Shown here: positions 21,816-33,020 of the stretch, one piece after another
Numbering within the stretch: position 1 is the stretch's first letter
How the letters are laid out: each line of letters starts with the position of its first letter
From: Mytilus californianus
Taxonomy: Eukaryota; Mollusca; Bivalvia; Mytilida; Mytilidae
Direction: 5' to 3'
Length of the DNA: 64,000 nt
Assembly (NCBI RefSeq): GCF_021869535.1
Contig: NW_026262668.1
Span: forward strand, 66,919,558-66,983,557
Program-made: the position numbers and the translations under genes
The notes under the pieces: model-generated
Seen by the model: only the letters and a program-made list of their open reading frames with translations
What the model was told of the DNA's origin: nothing
Database searches by the model: none

Positions 21816-24800
21816 CTGGAAAGAAAAAACCGAAACAATGCATTACTTTTAATATATATATTCTACAACCGACCATCTCCTCATTTAGACATTTTTCCTA
21901 ACATACTTATTTGTATAATGCCTTTATATATATTGTCAGAGAAACTCAGATTAAAAAGATGTACCTGTCAACAAAAAAGTCTCGTTTGTGTCAACTCAGG
22001 AATTTGAAACTACTTTTCGCTAATTATTTATTCGAATGTTCATAGAACATCAAATATTATGTCTCATCATTGACTATTTAGCAGATGAATTAAAAATGAA
22101 CTTTTTGGGGTTATCAAATTTGGTGTTTAGAATATAGAAAAAACGTTTATGTAAGTATGCATTTTTAAACATATTTATTTAAAAAGTACGAGTGTTTCCG
22201 GAAATTGAATCAAAAGATATACGTACTGACAACAATTCATGGAGCCGCTGTTACAATCACAAGTGATACAATCTTCATATGATGTATAACGTGTACCATC
22301 TTCTACATGGTCTTCATTTGGTGCAGTACAGTCTATATGTGTATAAAATATTACATTATTTGCAAATGAAGCTTGTACAAACACTGCTTGCATTTATTTA
22401 TTTTGATAAATAATTACCTAATAAGAATAACCAAAAGTTTCGACTAGGAGACTTGCTGCAAAAGTTTTATTAAGTTTGCCTAACAAATACAAATATACAA
22501 ATACAAATATTTATTAGCACAAACTCATCAACAATAAATGGTTAAGGCTAATGGTATATTAATTACATAGCTGATCATACATAATAAGTATTGCAAATAA
22601 TGACTATATTAATATGTAATATTATAAACACTGATTATGAATTAGACATAATGACAATTTTATAGAGTTTGTTCTGCTTTACGCAGGTTCAGACTGTCTG
22701 AAATGAAAGAGGAAGTCAATTTTAGGATTGTGTATGAATTATTATTTAATAAAAAGATTACATTATTTTCATTTTTTTGAAGTTTTGTAGGATCAACGAT
22801 TATGTTTGAAACTTTTTGGTAAAATATGGCCTATTTAGTTGAGTATTTTTCACAATGTAAAAGAAAATGTTTTTCATTTTCAATTTGACCAGAATTACAT
22901 ACAGAGCAGTATCTTTCATTTCTGGGAATATTTAGATGTCTCCCTCTTTCAATCATCAGAATATGAGCGCTTATACGGATCTTACATATTCTGTCACTTC
23001 TGTTTTTCAATATATCAACATAGGGTGGTCTTCTGCCCATTATGTATACACTCTTGAAAAAGTCTAACTTTTTTTATTCAAATATATTTGCATTTTGAAC
23101 TTGCAAACATTGGTCATTAATTCTTTGTTTAATGGAATTTAAATTACCTTTAACATAATTAAAGTTATTGATGATATAAGACATTCCAAGTCCATTCAAA
23201 AGACTCTTGACCTTTATGACCCAAGGGTTTGAATCTACAGATTTAGTGAATATATCATATGCCAAAGAATTTTCCGAAGAAACTATATGGTTCAGGTAGT
23301 TGAATATTGAATATAATATTTTATTTTTCAAGGGAATTCTATTAAGTTCACTCGACATCCATCATTAGATGCCTTACAGTGAACCCCTAATATATCTTTG
23401 ATAAATTTAACATGAAGTTTTTCGAAGGGATCAGAGTCTTTAAAATGTGAATCCACCCCCCAAATTTCACTACAATATGTAAGAATGGGAGTAACTAAAC
23501 AATCAAACAATTTTTCAAGAAGTCTACATGGGTTGTTGAGACCTATAGTTTTCTTTATTTTATAGTATACCTTCCTGGCTTTTTCCATTAGAGTATTCAC
23601 AGCAAGGCAAAAATTGCCATTATACTTTAAAACAATACCCAAGTAACAATAATTTGTAACCGTTTCAAGATATGCATTATCATAGGTAAAATGTTTTAAC
23701 AATGTCTTGCCATTAGAATTAAATATCATAATTTTTGATTTATCAGTATTAACTTGTAGTTTCCATGATGAACAATATTCATGTAAAATATCAAGAGATT
23801 TTTGTAGACCCTCTTTGCTTTCAGATAGTAAAACAATATCGTCTGCATATAAAGAATGTTCAAAGAGGTATCCCCAATGGCAACTGGATCCGTATGTTTG
23901 TTATCAAGATTACCTACTAGTTCATTTATAAAAAAGTTAAAAAGAAGGGGACTCAATACGTCACCTTGTTTAACACCCCTTTCTGATAGGAATGGAGGAC
24001 TCAGCCCATTAGAGAATTTTATTCTACATACTGTATCAGTATACATTGAATAAATAACATTAAACATTTTTTGGGGGATATTATGTTTTATGAGTTTAGA
24101 AAATAAACCTAGTCGCCATACGGTATCAAATGCCTTTTTTAAGTCTATGAAGGCAGCAAAAACTTTTTTCTTTTTTTTGTCTATATTGATCAGTTATGGT
24201 CTTAAGAGTGAATATGTGGTCAGCTGTACGACTTTTCTCTTTAAAACCAATTTGATTTTTACTTATTAAATTTTTGATATCCATAAATTTTACTAAACGT
24301 TTATATAAAACCTTATTGAAAAGTTTACCCAGGTTGGAACTAATAGATATACCTCTATAGTTCCCTGGATCAAATTTGTCCCCTTTCTTATGCAAGAGAA
24401 CAAGTAAGCTTTCATTCCATATTCTCGGAAATTGACCAGATTCGAATATGCTATTAAAGAGTTTATGAAGTGGTTTTATTAAAGTAGGGATTGCATTTTT
24501 CAACATTTCATTTGAAATCATGTCAGCTGATGTGCTTTTGCCATTTTTAATTAAACGAATAGCTGTTACTATCTCTTCAATTGTTATCTCTGAACTCAAG
24601 TGAGTCAAGTCATCTGTAACATGTGATAAATTAAACTTTTCTTTTAGAGAGTCAAAATCTTTAATAATTTTAGAATGAGAACTATTGTGGTTTATGTCAC
24701 AGCTATAAAATATACCATTTTTAGTTAGTTTCAATTATTGATTGGAGTAGATTTCGACATATAGCTGAAAATAACTTTAAAATTGCATTCTAATTATATT

Positions 24801-26292
24801 CTAACAGAGAAGTTAAAGTTTGTAAGAATTAGTAGTCAGTTTTTATGTGGACTTGTTTGTCTTGTCGTCGTCTTCCGGTTTTTTGGTGGTTTTTTGTTGT
24901 TGTCATAATTTAGAAGTTTACTATTCGACTTATGAATTATAAATTTCCCATTGGTACCCTGAGCCTCCCCTCTTTAAAAAATACTATAAATAAGTTTGAC
25001 ATCAAATTTGTATCTTGTACTCCCCCTCAAATTATTCATCGATTTTCAAGCCAAAATTGAATTTCATAATTTAATATACATATGAAAAATTATCAAAAGG
25101 TTTTTCGGAATCGTAAATATTGAATGGTGCGTTTTACTGTGATTTTAACATTTAGACTGGTTTTAACGACAAACTTATTAATTGATTAAAATAACACTTG
25201 ATACATTCGTGTGGAAAGCGCTTTTCTGAATTAAGCTTCATCAGCAACGCTCAAATCCCAAAACAGGAAAACCAAATATAATTAATCCCAAAACACGTCA
25301 GGAGCTATATGTCAAATGAAAAAAAAAGAAAACAGCGAAATCAGTGTAAGGTCAACATTGCAAAAAGGAGTTGGAACCTTCGTTTCTAAACCCATCAACG
25401 AAGAATTTCATAAAGGTATATAGACCAAAATAAACTTATCAGTAAAGGACACAATACAAAGAAAAAACACATATTGGATATATCTTCCACAGTCGCTTGG
25501 GGAATGGACCCCCTTTTTCTATTTTTGTTTTGTTTTGTTTTAATTTATTTAAGTATATATTCTGTAATAGTTGAACTTATTTTCACTTATGTAATGTGTT
25601 CTTGATCTTTACTATACGATATTACAATATTAGAAATTTATAAAGTTTGACTCTCTATTATTATTTTCCACTGTACGTGAGGGTCCATTCCCCAAGCGCC
25701 TGTGGTATCTTCATAAAAGTTTAACTTCAACTTGCGGGTGCCACATGTAGAGCAGTGTCTGCTTAAAATGGTTCAATGCCCTAGTACATGATGTTAAAAC
25801 CACGAAAAAGGAGTAACCTATGATATTTCATAAAGTTGGTATGAATATTCATATATGTTATGAAAAAGACATTGTTAGATATTTAACTGCACCAGACAGC
25901 AATAACTGTTTCAGTGATTCTCGAGGTCAAACTATTTGAAAAACCAAAACTTAATACAGACTTAAAACGAAAAGGTGTTTGAAGTTCACAGTCCAAGAAC
26001 CTACTGTCATCTACCATGACCAACATGGACCAAAACGTATAGTCAAACCCAACCTTGAAAAGTACCAGGTATATTTTTCTATAAAGCTATCAGAAAACAT
26101 AATACAGCGATGCAAAAAACAAACTACGGAAAAATTCACCCAAAATAAAAATCTATAATAGTTGTTCAAATAATGGATACGTATCTTACCTTTAAAACCT
26201 GGACCGGTAGATGACCGAAAACAATAACTGTCTGCTATGGAAACAAGACTCAGCATTAAAAATACCGCGTTCAAAATAACGTTGGAAAACAT
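21683..26292 (-). CDS. Beta-microseminoprotein-like secreted protein (3 exons)
   Basis: Exons 26190-26292, 22227-22332 and 21683-21815 join in frame into 113 codons; the human MSMB precursor has 114. A hydrophobic signal peptide covers residues 1 to about 22. The mature part has ten cysteines (24, 36, 56, 59, 61, 68, 69, 82, 90, 104). The block C-x2-C-x-C-x6-CC and the last C-x13-C spacing equal those of human MSMB, so the two-domain disulfide fold should form. Donors are GTAAGA and GTACGT; acceptors end TATAG and TTCCAG, and phases agree (1, 2). A TATA box lies just upstream, and an AATAAA overlaps the region right after the stop. The family is small, secreted and fast-evolving; its role in molluscs is unknown to me. 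I assign no orthologue symbol because families of paralogues are likely. Confidence 0.9.
22227..22332 (-). CDS. MSMB-like exon 2 (cysteine core)
   Basis: Acceptor ACATATAG, donor GTACGT. Encodes DCTAPNEDHVEDG and the diagnostic DCITCDCNSGSMNCC. A competing donor six bases downstream (GTATAT) would break the frame with exon 3 and was not used. Confidence 0.88.
22495..24735 (-). pseudogene. 5'-truncated LINE (non-LTR retrotransposon) in MSMB-like intron 1
   Basis: Minus-strand reverse transcriptase blocks in order: LIKNGKSTSADMISNEMLK, FPRIWNESLLVLLHKKGD, NYRGISISSNLGKLFNKVLY, QIGFKEKSRTADHIFTL, FIDLKKAFDTVWR, ERGVKQGDVLSPLLFNFFIN and the catalytic YADD at 23838-23849. Next come a WKLQVNTDKSKIM block, YLGIVLKYNG, a maturase-like segment and a C-terminal CSVCNSG..ENEKHFLLHC motif. 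At least one frameshift (just before YADD) and a stop near 23068 inactivate it. The 3' side ends in an ATTTGTAT-type tandem tail near 22495-22520, typical of LINE tails. The 5' part (endonuclease, ORF1) is absent. The clade is unresolved. Confidence 0.9.
25175..25740 (-). repeat. Dispersed family D copy, interrupted
   Basis: Reverse complement of the D consensus: CGTGTGGAAAGCGCTTTTCTG, CATCAGCAACGCTCAAA and GGAGTTGGAACCTTCGTTTC. A MITE at 25488-25704 lies in or beside it. Both are within intron 1 of the MSMB-like gene. Confidence 0.75.
25488..25704. mobile_element. 217-bp TIR element (hAT-like MITE)
   Basis: CACAGTCGCTTGGGGAATGG at the left is matched by inverted CCATTCCCCAAGCGCCTGTG at the right, with one mismatch. 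Flanks ATATCTTC (25480-25487) and GTATCTTC (25705-25712) give an 8-bp duplication with one difference. The interior is T-rich and non-coding. Confidence 0.85.
26190..26292 (-). CDS. MSMB-like exon 1 (signal peptide)
   Basis: ATG at 26290-26292, donor GTAAGA after 26190. Encodes MFSNVILNAVFLMLSLVSIA, a typical signal peptide with a basic-poor N-terminus, then DSYCFRSSTGPGFK with the first cysteine. An in-frame TTG five codons upstream is not needed as a start. Confidence 0.88.
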
Positions 26293-26332
26293 CTTTAATG
26301 CTATCAATGCAAGCTAGGTTTTGTTGTCAAAT

Positions 26333-26341
26333 CCTTTTATA
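26333..26341 (-). promoter_or_regulatory. TATA box of the MSMB-like gene
   Basis: TATAAAAGG on the minus strand, about 40 bp upstream of the start codon. With the usual 30-bp TATA-to-start distance, transcription would begin near 26310 and leave a 5' leader of about 20 bases. Highly expressed small secreted proteins often have such compact TATA promoters. Confidence 0.7.
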
Positions 26342-27929
26342 GCAGATATGAACATGAGTGCTCAATTATTTTAAATGTTTTATAACAAAGTTATTATACT
26401 ATTATCATCAAATGTCAAACACCTTTTTACATTTTTGCCTGGAGAAAAGGCCGAGCAAAGCATTTGAGATTCATCTAAATGACTGCCTATTAATATACAG
26501 TTATTTTATGCATAACGTTCGGTGTAAGTTTCAGTTACTAAACTACATAATTTCTTAAAACATTGGGCTTATCAACCGAAATGGTGTAATCTTTCCTTCA
26601 CTGAAGACAACCACTAATAATTTTTGGATTTTTGTCTTTAGCAGTTCTCAGAAACCGCTATTCAAATGTTCTAATGCATGTAATTGTTATTCTGACCTTT
26701 ATAAGTGTGCATCCATTGTTTTATTCGTGTATGAAAGTCTTTTGAGGGGAACTTTGAGCTGTCAAAACAATAGTGGGGTTTACTACAGAACCATTTGGGA
26801 AATTTTTCATATTTGTGATTTAAATGTTAATTAAGTGATACAGTCATGGAGTCTTCAACAATAATCATGGGACAATATGGCCTAATACAGTATCATAGGT
26901 GAATAGTTTCACATGAACCCTGCCACTAAAACATATATGTTGAATAGGATGAGTCCCCAGTGGACATCCTCACTCTCTGCCATGCAAGAATATTCTTCTA
27001 TCTCAAAAATGGTTGAGAATTCTACAATAAACCATAATTTTTTCTTTTTTGTTATGTCAAGATGAATTCAATTAAATATATGGCAATTTCCCTGTGTGTC
27101 ATCAGTACAACCTGGCATTTAGAAGAATAAACTAAATGGTTGAGATCCCAATCCCTGTATTCTGCAATTTTACAAGCGCATGTATTGCTAGTGTAGTGAC
27201 TACGAATGTAAGTAATCCCATCAACTTAGTCACATTTGAATTCTGATCACACTACGGCAGATCTCAGCTGACTAAATATCAATTATCGTTGACATCAACA
27301 TGGCATAATCAAGGGTAGAGAGATATCTCGGGAAAAATTTGGTTGAATATATTGCAAACTTTGCACCATACCGGATAAAAAAAAAGGTCATTCGTTGTGT
27401 GCAGTACAAACTACCGATGTATAGTGTATACAAACGGCCAGGTCTGATTAGGAACGACGATTCCAACGAGATGCATTGTTAATTGAAACTGTAATAACTG
27501 TTGTTCTTGTGGAGATTTTTGTAAGTACATGTTCTAAGTCAAGACAATGACAGGAAATCGTCAATTGCTTCTATGAGAATCGTTTAGAAGGAAGCTAACC
27601 GAGAGGTTTTGTATTTGGACATTATTTTTTGTTGTAATGCACTTTGAAGTTTAGTCTTTCTTGTTTCACATTCTTGTACATACATTACAAAAAGGCAATC
27701 AGCACTAATTTAAGAATATGTGTTATCCTTAAATGTCTATAACGTTTCATCTATGTTTTAAAGAACACAAATGCGGGATAATATCAGCACACTATAAACT
27801 AGGACGGAAAATACTGTCATGATTAGACAATCTTTTTATAAAAGAAAGTATATAAAATACGAAATAGTATGACACACCTTTCTTTATTTCATCGTTGATA
27901 CATATAGAAATCATTAAGAACTTAAGGTT
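26342..27929. other. Upstream region of the MSMB-like gene, no gene recognised
   Basis: AT-rich. A segment near 26640-26680 (TAGCAGTTCTCAGAAACCGC) resembles 35283-35320 (TAGCAGTTCTTAAAAATCGC) and may mark a shared repeat or duplicated flank. A 64-codon minus frame at 27272-27466 is unsupported. Confidence 0.4.
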
Positions 27930-28105
27930 CCAAATCCCTCAGTTGACCTTACGTGGATTTGGCTATTATTTAAAATCTGCTTTTTTGTTATTTGGCTCCT
28001 CGAGTTTTTGAATATTGATACATCCTTGACTTCTTAATTTTGAGGTTTCAGTGTACCTGATAAAGGTTCGTCAAGAAAAGCACTTTGAACTCATCAAATT
28101 AATAA
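27930..28105 (+). repeat. Dispersed family D fragment
   Basis: AAGGTTCCAAATCCCTCAG, GTGGATTTGGCTATTATTT, a CCTGATAAAGG-type block and AAGAAAAGCACTTTGAACTC follow the D consensus order. Confidence 0.65.
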
Positions 28106-28107
28106 AT

Positions 28108-28405
28108 TGTCATTTTCACAATCATTTAGATAACTAAGGGGCACGTCTAGATATTTGTGTGATAACTTGTAATTAAATAAAGTTTAAATAGACCCAATAA
28201 TGTGGATGATCTACATAATTAGTTTGATAATCGATTTAAAATTTGCTAATACACAAAAAAGAGGTTTAAAAAAATCAAATACGTCATAAAAATATAGCAG
28301 CATAATCCTCAGGCAATTTGGAAACTTACTACGACTTCATACATCACGTGAGACAAACAGTCACCTAAAGTAATTGAAAACCTAATATTGTTATGGTATA
28401 CTAGG
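28108..28405 (+). repeat. ~300-bp repeat shared with 35348-35650
   Basis: Common blocks: TGTCATTTTCA..ATCATTTAGAT, TAGTTTGATAATC, AAGAGAGGTTTAAAAAAAT-type sequence, GGAAACTTACTACGACTT and ACAGTC.CCTAAAGTAATTG. The copies differ by many substitutions. Non-coding. Confidence 0.85.
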
Positions 28406-28689
28406 ATAAATAAAGGATTGTTTTTGTTAGAATAGTTGCTGAAATAAGCAGGCAATATTCAAAGTAGAATAAAAAAACAATCCTAAAGCATTCTACGCAA
28501 CCATGTTACAGGACTGTGTTTTAAAGTAATAAGAATTGTGTATAAGTGTCATAATATTTTGTTGAGGCAAAATTAGGTAAGAAAACTGAAACCAAAAATT
28601 CAAATTCATGTCAAGACTTATGCCATAATAAGTCCCATGAACAAAGTATTTAAAAATAAAAAGAGCTGCAGGGGTTGAAATATAATAAA

Positions 28690-28825
28690 ATGCGCAGCTT
28701 GATACGACCGCAGAGGTCGAACCCTGAACAGTTGGGGCAAGTATGGACACAACATTCAAGCTTGATACAGCTCTGAATTTGGATTGTGATTAAATATTTG
28801 ACACAACATAGGTTTCTGACACAGA
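28690..28825 (-). repeat. End of the ATACGACCGCA element family
   Basis: Reverse complement of about 12020-12141: ATACGACCGCA at 28702-28712, then AACAGTTGGGGC, GGACACAACATTCAAGCTTG, TCTGAATTTGGATTGTGATT and AGGTTTCTGACACAGAATG. It abuts the tandem array that follows. Confidence 0.8.
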
Positions 28826-29990
28826 ATGAATGTGGTCTAAGAACTTAATTTTTTTTAATTTACCTATTATGGTCCAATATCCAAAATCTAAATACATGGT
28901 TAGATTCAGCATATCAAAGAATCCAAAGAATTCAATTTTTAATGAAATCAAACAAAGTTTAATTTTGGACCCTTTTTACCTCAATGTGGACCAATTTGAT
29001 AACAGGGCCCAAAAATCAAAATACATGGTTAGATTCAGCATATCAAAGAACCCCATATATTCAATTTTTGTTGAAATCAAACAAAGTTTAATGTTGGACC
29101 CCAATTTGGACCAACTTGAAAACTGGGCCCGAAATCAAAAATCTAAATAATGTTTCAATTCAGCATATCAAAGAACCCCATATATTCTATTTTTGTTAAA
29201 ATCAAACTAAGTTTAATTTTGGACCCTTTGGAAGTTAATGTAGACCAATTTGAAAACTGGACCCAAAATTAAAAATCTTAGTACACGGTTAGATTTGGCA
29301 TATCAAAGAACCCCAATAATTAAATTTTTGATGAAATAAAACAAAGTTCAATTTTGGACCCTTTTGACCTCAATATGAACCAATTTGATAGCGGGCCCAC
29401 AAATAAAAATCTGAATACATGTTTCGATTCAGCATATCAAAGAACCCCATATATTCAATTTTTGTTAAAATCAAACTAAGTTTAATTTTGGACCCTTTGG
29501 AAGTTAATGTAGACCAATTTGAAAACTGGACCCAAAATTAAAAATCTTATTACACGGTTAGATTTGGCATATCAAAGAACCCCAATAATTCAATTTTTGA
29601 TGAAATAAAACAAAGTTTAATTTTGGACCCTTTTGACCTCAAAATGAACCAATTTGATAGCGGGGCCCACAATATAAAAAATCTAAATGCATGGATAGAA
29701 TCAGCATATCAAAGAACCCCATATATCCAATTTTTGTTGAAATCAAACAAAGTTTAATTTTGGACCCCAATTTGGACCAACTTGAAAACTGAACCCGAAA
29801 TCAAAATTCTAAATAAATGTTTAGATTCAGCATATCAAATAACCCCATATATTCAATTTTTGTTAAATTTAACTAAGTTTAATTTTGGACCCTTTGGACC
29901 TAAATGTAGACCAATTTGAAAACTGGACCCAAAATTAAAAATCTAAATACACGGTCAGATCTGGCATAACAAATAAATAAATGTGGTCAA
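28826..29990. repeat. Nine-copy ~130-bp tandem array
   Basis: Copies begin near 28887, 29016, 29135, 29270, 29403, 29538, 29677, 29808 and 29935 with AAAATCTAAATACATGGTTA-like sequence. They continue GATTCAGCATATCAAAGAAC, ATTCAATTTTTGTTGAAATC, AAACAAAGTTTAATTTTGGA and CCAATTTGAAAACTGG. Spacing varies from about 119 to 139 bp. Alternate copies are more similar, suggesting a two-unit higher-order pattern. Open frames here are by-products of the repeat. Confidence 0.9.
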
Positions 29991-30029
29991 AGATTTTACA
30001 AATCTAATGCGCCATACTGTGCAATTAAA

Positions 30030-30529
30030 GATTACTTCTTGAAATTTTCAATATTTGAAATTTGAAAAAAAAATAATATTTGAAGAATAATTCTTTTTAG
30101 TTTTCCAACATGTTGACGACGGCCAATGGTATACCATAAAAGATGACAGGGTGTCATACCACACCAAAACCTTCTGAAGGAAACACTAAGTTGGCAAACA
30201 AATTGGGTTTTTTTTCATTGACAACCCTGTATAACCTTGCAGCAATAGTATCAACTCTATATGCATTACCTTGTATATTACATGTACATTGAACTTAAAC
30301 ATATGTGGTCATTGTCAAAGTTAGTTTTGTCAGTTATAATTTACACATTTACTGAAACATGCCAGAGAAGTGCATGTACACACTTTAGAATTTGATCCGC
30401 AGACTGGGAAATCCAACCTTTTTTATGAATAAAATCCCACAACTCTGAAACTATAAAACCTTAACTTTATAAAATTGAAAGGAAGCTTGCATCAATAGAT
30501 ATAAACAATTAACCAAAGTTTCATGACAG
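30030..30529. repeat. Dispersed repeat split by the 30530 element (left part)
   Basis: Contains CCTTCTGAAGGAAACACTAA, AACCAAAGTTTCATGAC and GGAAGCTTGCATCAATAGATA. The same phrases recur at 31270-31400 and 31520-31720 (GAGCTCACATCAATACATGA, CCAGAGTTTCATGCAAATTGG, CCTCTGAAGGAAACACTATA). Confidence 0.6.
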
Positions 30530-31152
30530 CAGAGTTCGCGAAAATGGTCGGTCCTGTCGGTCAAAATGAGGCTTGGACCAGTATTTTAAAGGCTAGTGCC
30601 GGTCCTGATGACCGATGTAAAAACGGCCGTTGTAGTGCATATTTCGCCACTTTTTTACTTCGGTTATTAGATTTACCGCAACTGCTTCCAGTAAGTGTTT
30701 ACATCAGTTATAAGATGTACGCGCTGCCAATTTCCGGTACTGGTTTATGGATTTATTATAAACAAACCAAAGCGGCGATCTACACGTGGCCTACTAAATT
30801 TGTTCATAGAGCCATCGCTGGCAAACAATCAGCGATTGAACCCAACAATGAAGCAAACTAATACTGTAACAGCTGTGAAAGTGATTCAGATGATGAAATG
30901 GATAGTGAAGATGACTTTAATTAAGAACAATCAGAAGACCTGAACTGGTCCTTCATTGTTAATTTGCCTGTGGGTGCGAAGAAGAAAACTAATATTAATA
31001 AAGTTATTTTTCGATAAAATATGTTATTAATTTTATTTCAGGATAAAATTGACAGATTTTGTAGGACTGGCTAAAATTTTGTAGGACTGACAAATAATCA
31101 TGCTTTGTCGGTCCCATGGCCGACGGACCAAAATAAGTTTTCGCGAACTCTG
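30530..31152. mobile_element. 623-bp TIR element
   Basis: CAGAGTTCGCGAAAA at the left is repeated inverted (TTTTCGCGAACTCTG) at the right. Subterminal GGTCGGTCCTGTCGGTCA and TTTGTCGGTCCCATGGCCG are also roughly inverted. A clean target duplication is not evident. A 112-codon plus frame starts at 30523 and an acidic coding-like stretch follows to about 30925, but I recognise no domain; a captured or decayed gene piece is possible. Confidence 0.75.
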
Positions 31153-31728
31153 AATTGACAAATGACAACTGTTTAAAGCATTTTCGAGTAAATGCCCGAA
31201 AACATGGAAATCCCCCTTTTTGAATGAATAAAACCCCTTACATTGTGACTGGATAATGTAAAATTTAAAATTCCAAAACAATCTAAAGGGAGCTCACATC
31301 AATACATGAATACAATTCCATATAACTCTGAAATGGGAAACCTAAAATGTATAAAATAATCAATTCACAACAGTTTCATGCAAATTGGCGAAAGCTTTGA
31401 ACAGTTAGTGAACAAAGCATTTTTAGAGTTAATGGGCGTTAACATGAAAATCCCCTTTTTTTAATGAATAAAACCTCACATTTTGAAAACGTAAATTTTA
31501 AAATTCCTAAAATCTAAAAGGGAGCTCAGACCAGTAGATATAATCAATTCACCAGAGTTTCATGCAAATTGGTAAAAATATTACGGAGTTAGTGAACAGC
31601 ATGCTAAAAACAGACAGATCAGGGCAGACAAACGGACAAAGGCATACCATAATATTTCTCATGAACAGGCGTATGAAAACTGCAGGGTACCATTCCAGGC
31701 CAACACCCTCTGAAGGAAACACTATAAG
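31153..31728. repeat. Right part of the split dispersed repeat
   Basis: Two to three diverged copies of a unit with GGGAGCTCACATCAATA, TTTCATGCAAATTGG, AACAGTTAGTGAAC and AACATGAAAATCCCC, ending near AGACAAACGGACAAAGGCAT. Non-coding. Confidence 0.6.
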
Positions 31729-32004
31729 GGAGCTTCCTTTCCATTTTTATGGAGGAAAAGGGGGGGGGGGGAGGCTAGGATAAAAAAATTTGTCCTACAT
31801 TTTTTTTCAGTTGAGTTGTAATCTGTCCTGCCTTTTTATTTTTCACTGTTTTTGGTCCTCCCTTTTTTTCTATTAGTTTATCCCGACTTGTTTTTACATA
31901 AATTGTCATCCTGCCTTTTTTTTTACTAAAGAATTCACCTCCTGCCTTTTTTCAAATTTCATCCCAGGAACCCACCCCCCTAAAAACCAAATGGTAGCTC
32001 CCTA
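31729..32004. mobile_element. Complete copy of TIR family H
   Basis: Starts GGGAGCTTCC after TATAA and ends GGTAGCTCCC before TAAG, giving inverted GGGAGCT tips and a possible TAAG or TAA target repeat. The interior has a 12-G run and repeated CCTGCCTTTTT motifs. Related truncated copy at 15178-15385. Confidence 0.75.
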
Positions 32005-32102
32005 AGTTAGCATGTCAACATTATAATTTACAGTTTACTTTTCCATTGCTTTCAATTTAAGATTAGGGCATTTTTGTCATTGGAATTGAGTTTTGTAGTC
32101 AG

Positions 32103-32583
32103 AGATTACTCTGACCTCCAACGACTGTTTTGCCACACCAACTGTGGCAGTGATTCTTCAGCTCGTCCCATATCAGATAGATGATATTTGCCAGTCCAAA
32201 GTGGAAGTGCTGCTTGATTGTTTCTGGAGGTGACTGATCCATATTAATCAAGCCTCAATTTGTTCATTTTTCTCTTCATTTAAGTAAATTTATTCGACCT
32301 GCCACTAATTATTTTCTCATATTTGGACAGTTTTCACATTGACACATCAATACTGGCATTTTAACTTTCACTTAACAGATTGTGACATGACCAACAAAAA
32401 AAGTAATTTACAATGCATTATGGGAGCTGATTTATGCAAATGACACATATTCAATAGGAAAACATAATCTAACACCTCATTCATTTATGATGCAAATAAG
32501 CTGAATGGCCGAGTGTGTTCAATTTGAAAATACGAGTTAAAATGCCAGAAATGCAAACCAGACGTTCGACGTCAGAGTAATCT
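32103..32583. mobile_element. 481-bp TIR element
   Basis: AGATTACTCTGACCTCCAAC at 32103-32122 is inverted at 32563-32583 as GTTCGACGTCAGAGTAATCT, with two mismatches. The left tip is itself part of a small palindrome, TCAGAGATTACTCTGA. No transposase. Confidence 0.75.
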
Positions 32584-32929
32584 TAGACTGATTATGAGTT
32601 TTGGGCAATTTGAAGGGGGTGGGGGGTTCAACTTCAAGGGAAGCAAATGCTTTTTATATTATGCTTGTTTCAAAAATTAAGGAAAAATTACACAGAGAGT
32701 TGAGTAATTCTTTTCAGAATGACTAATGTAGACTTACCTTCTAATTCTATAAAAAAAAAATCACAACTACTGCAACTACTGAACAGGAACAATGGTACTT
32801 TGTCTATGACTATGAAACTACATTATGAGTATGACATCTGATCTGCAAAACCTACAAACAGACATAGAAATATCATCAAATAGTGAAATATAAGATTGAT
32901 TGCACCTCGTATAGATAGTTCCGACACGT
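32584..32929. other. No gene recognised
   Basis: Short AT-rich spacer; nothing identifiable. Confidence 0.4.
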
Positions 32930-33020
32930 GTTACATGGGGAGCCCGTTTGTTTACAAATAATAATGTCACGTGATCACGCACTGACGTCACAAATTTTAA
33001 TCGTCCGCCATTATTCTCAT
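32930..33020. promoter_or_regulatory. Cluster of promoter-type motifs
   Basis: Within 90 bp lie an ACACGTGT E-box-like site, GTCACGTGATC (CACGTG), CACTGACGTCAC (a CRE-like TGACGTCA) and CCGCCATTATT, which resembles a YY1 site. Such clusters occur in TATA-less promoters. No first exon was identified on either side; the minus strand reads ATGGCGGACGAT then a stop. Confidence 0.3.

Noticed and set aside
23707-24053. Plus-strand open frames
   Set aside because: Antisense shadows of the LINE reverse transcriptase on the minus strand.
28830-29150. 106-codon plus frame with repeated KSKYMVRFSISKNP
   Set aside because: A translation of the ~130-bp tandem repeat; stops appear in the other units.
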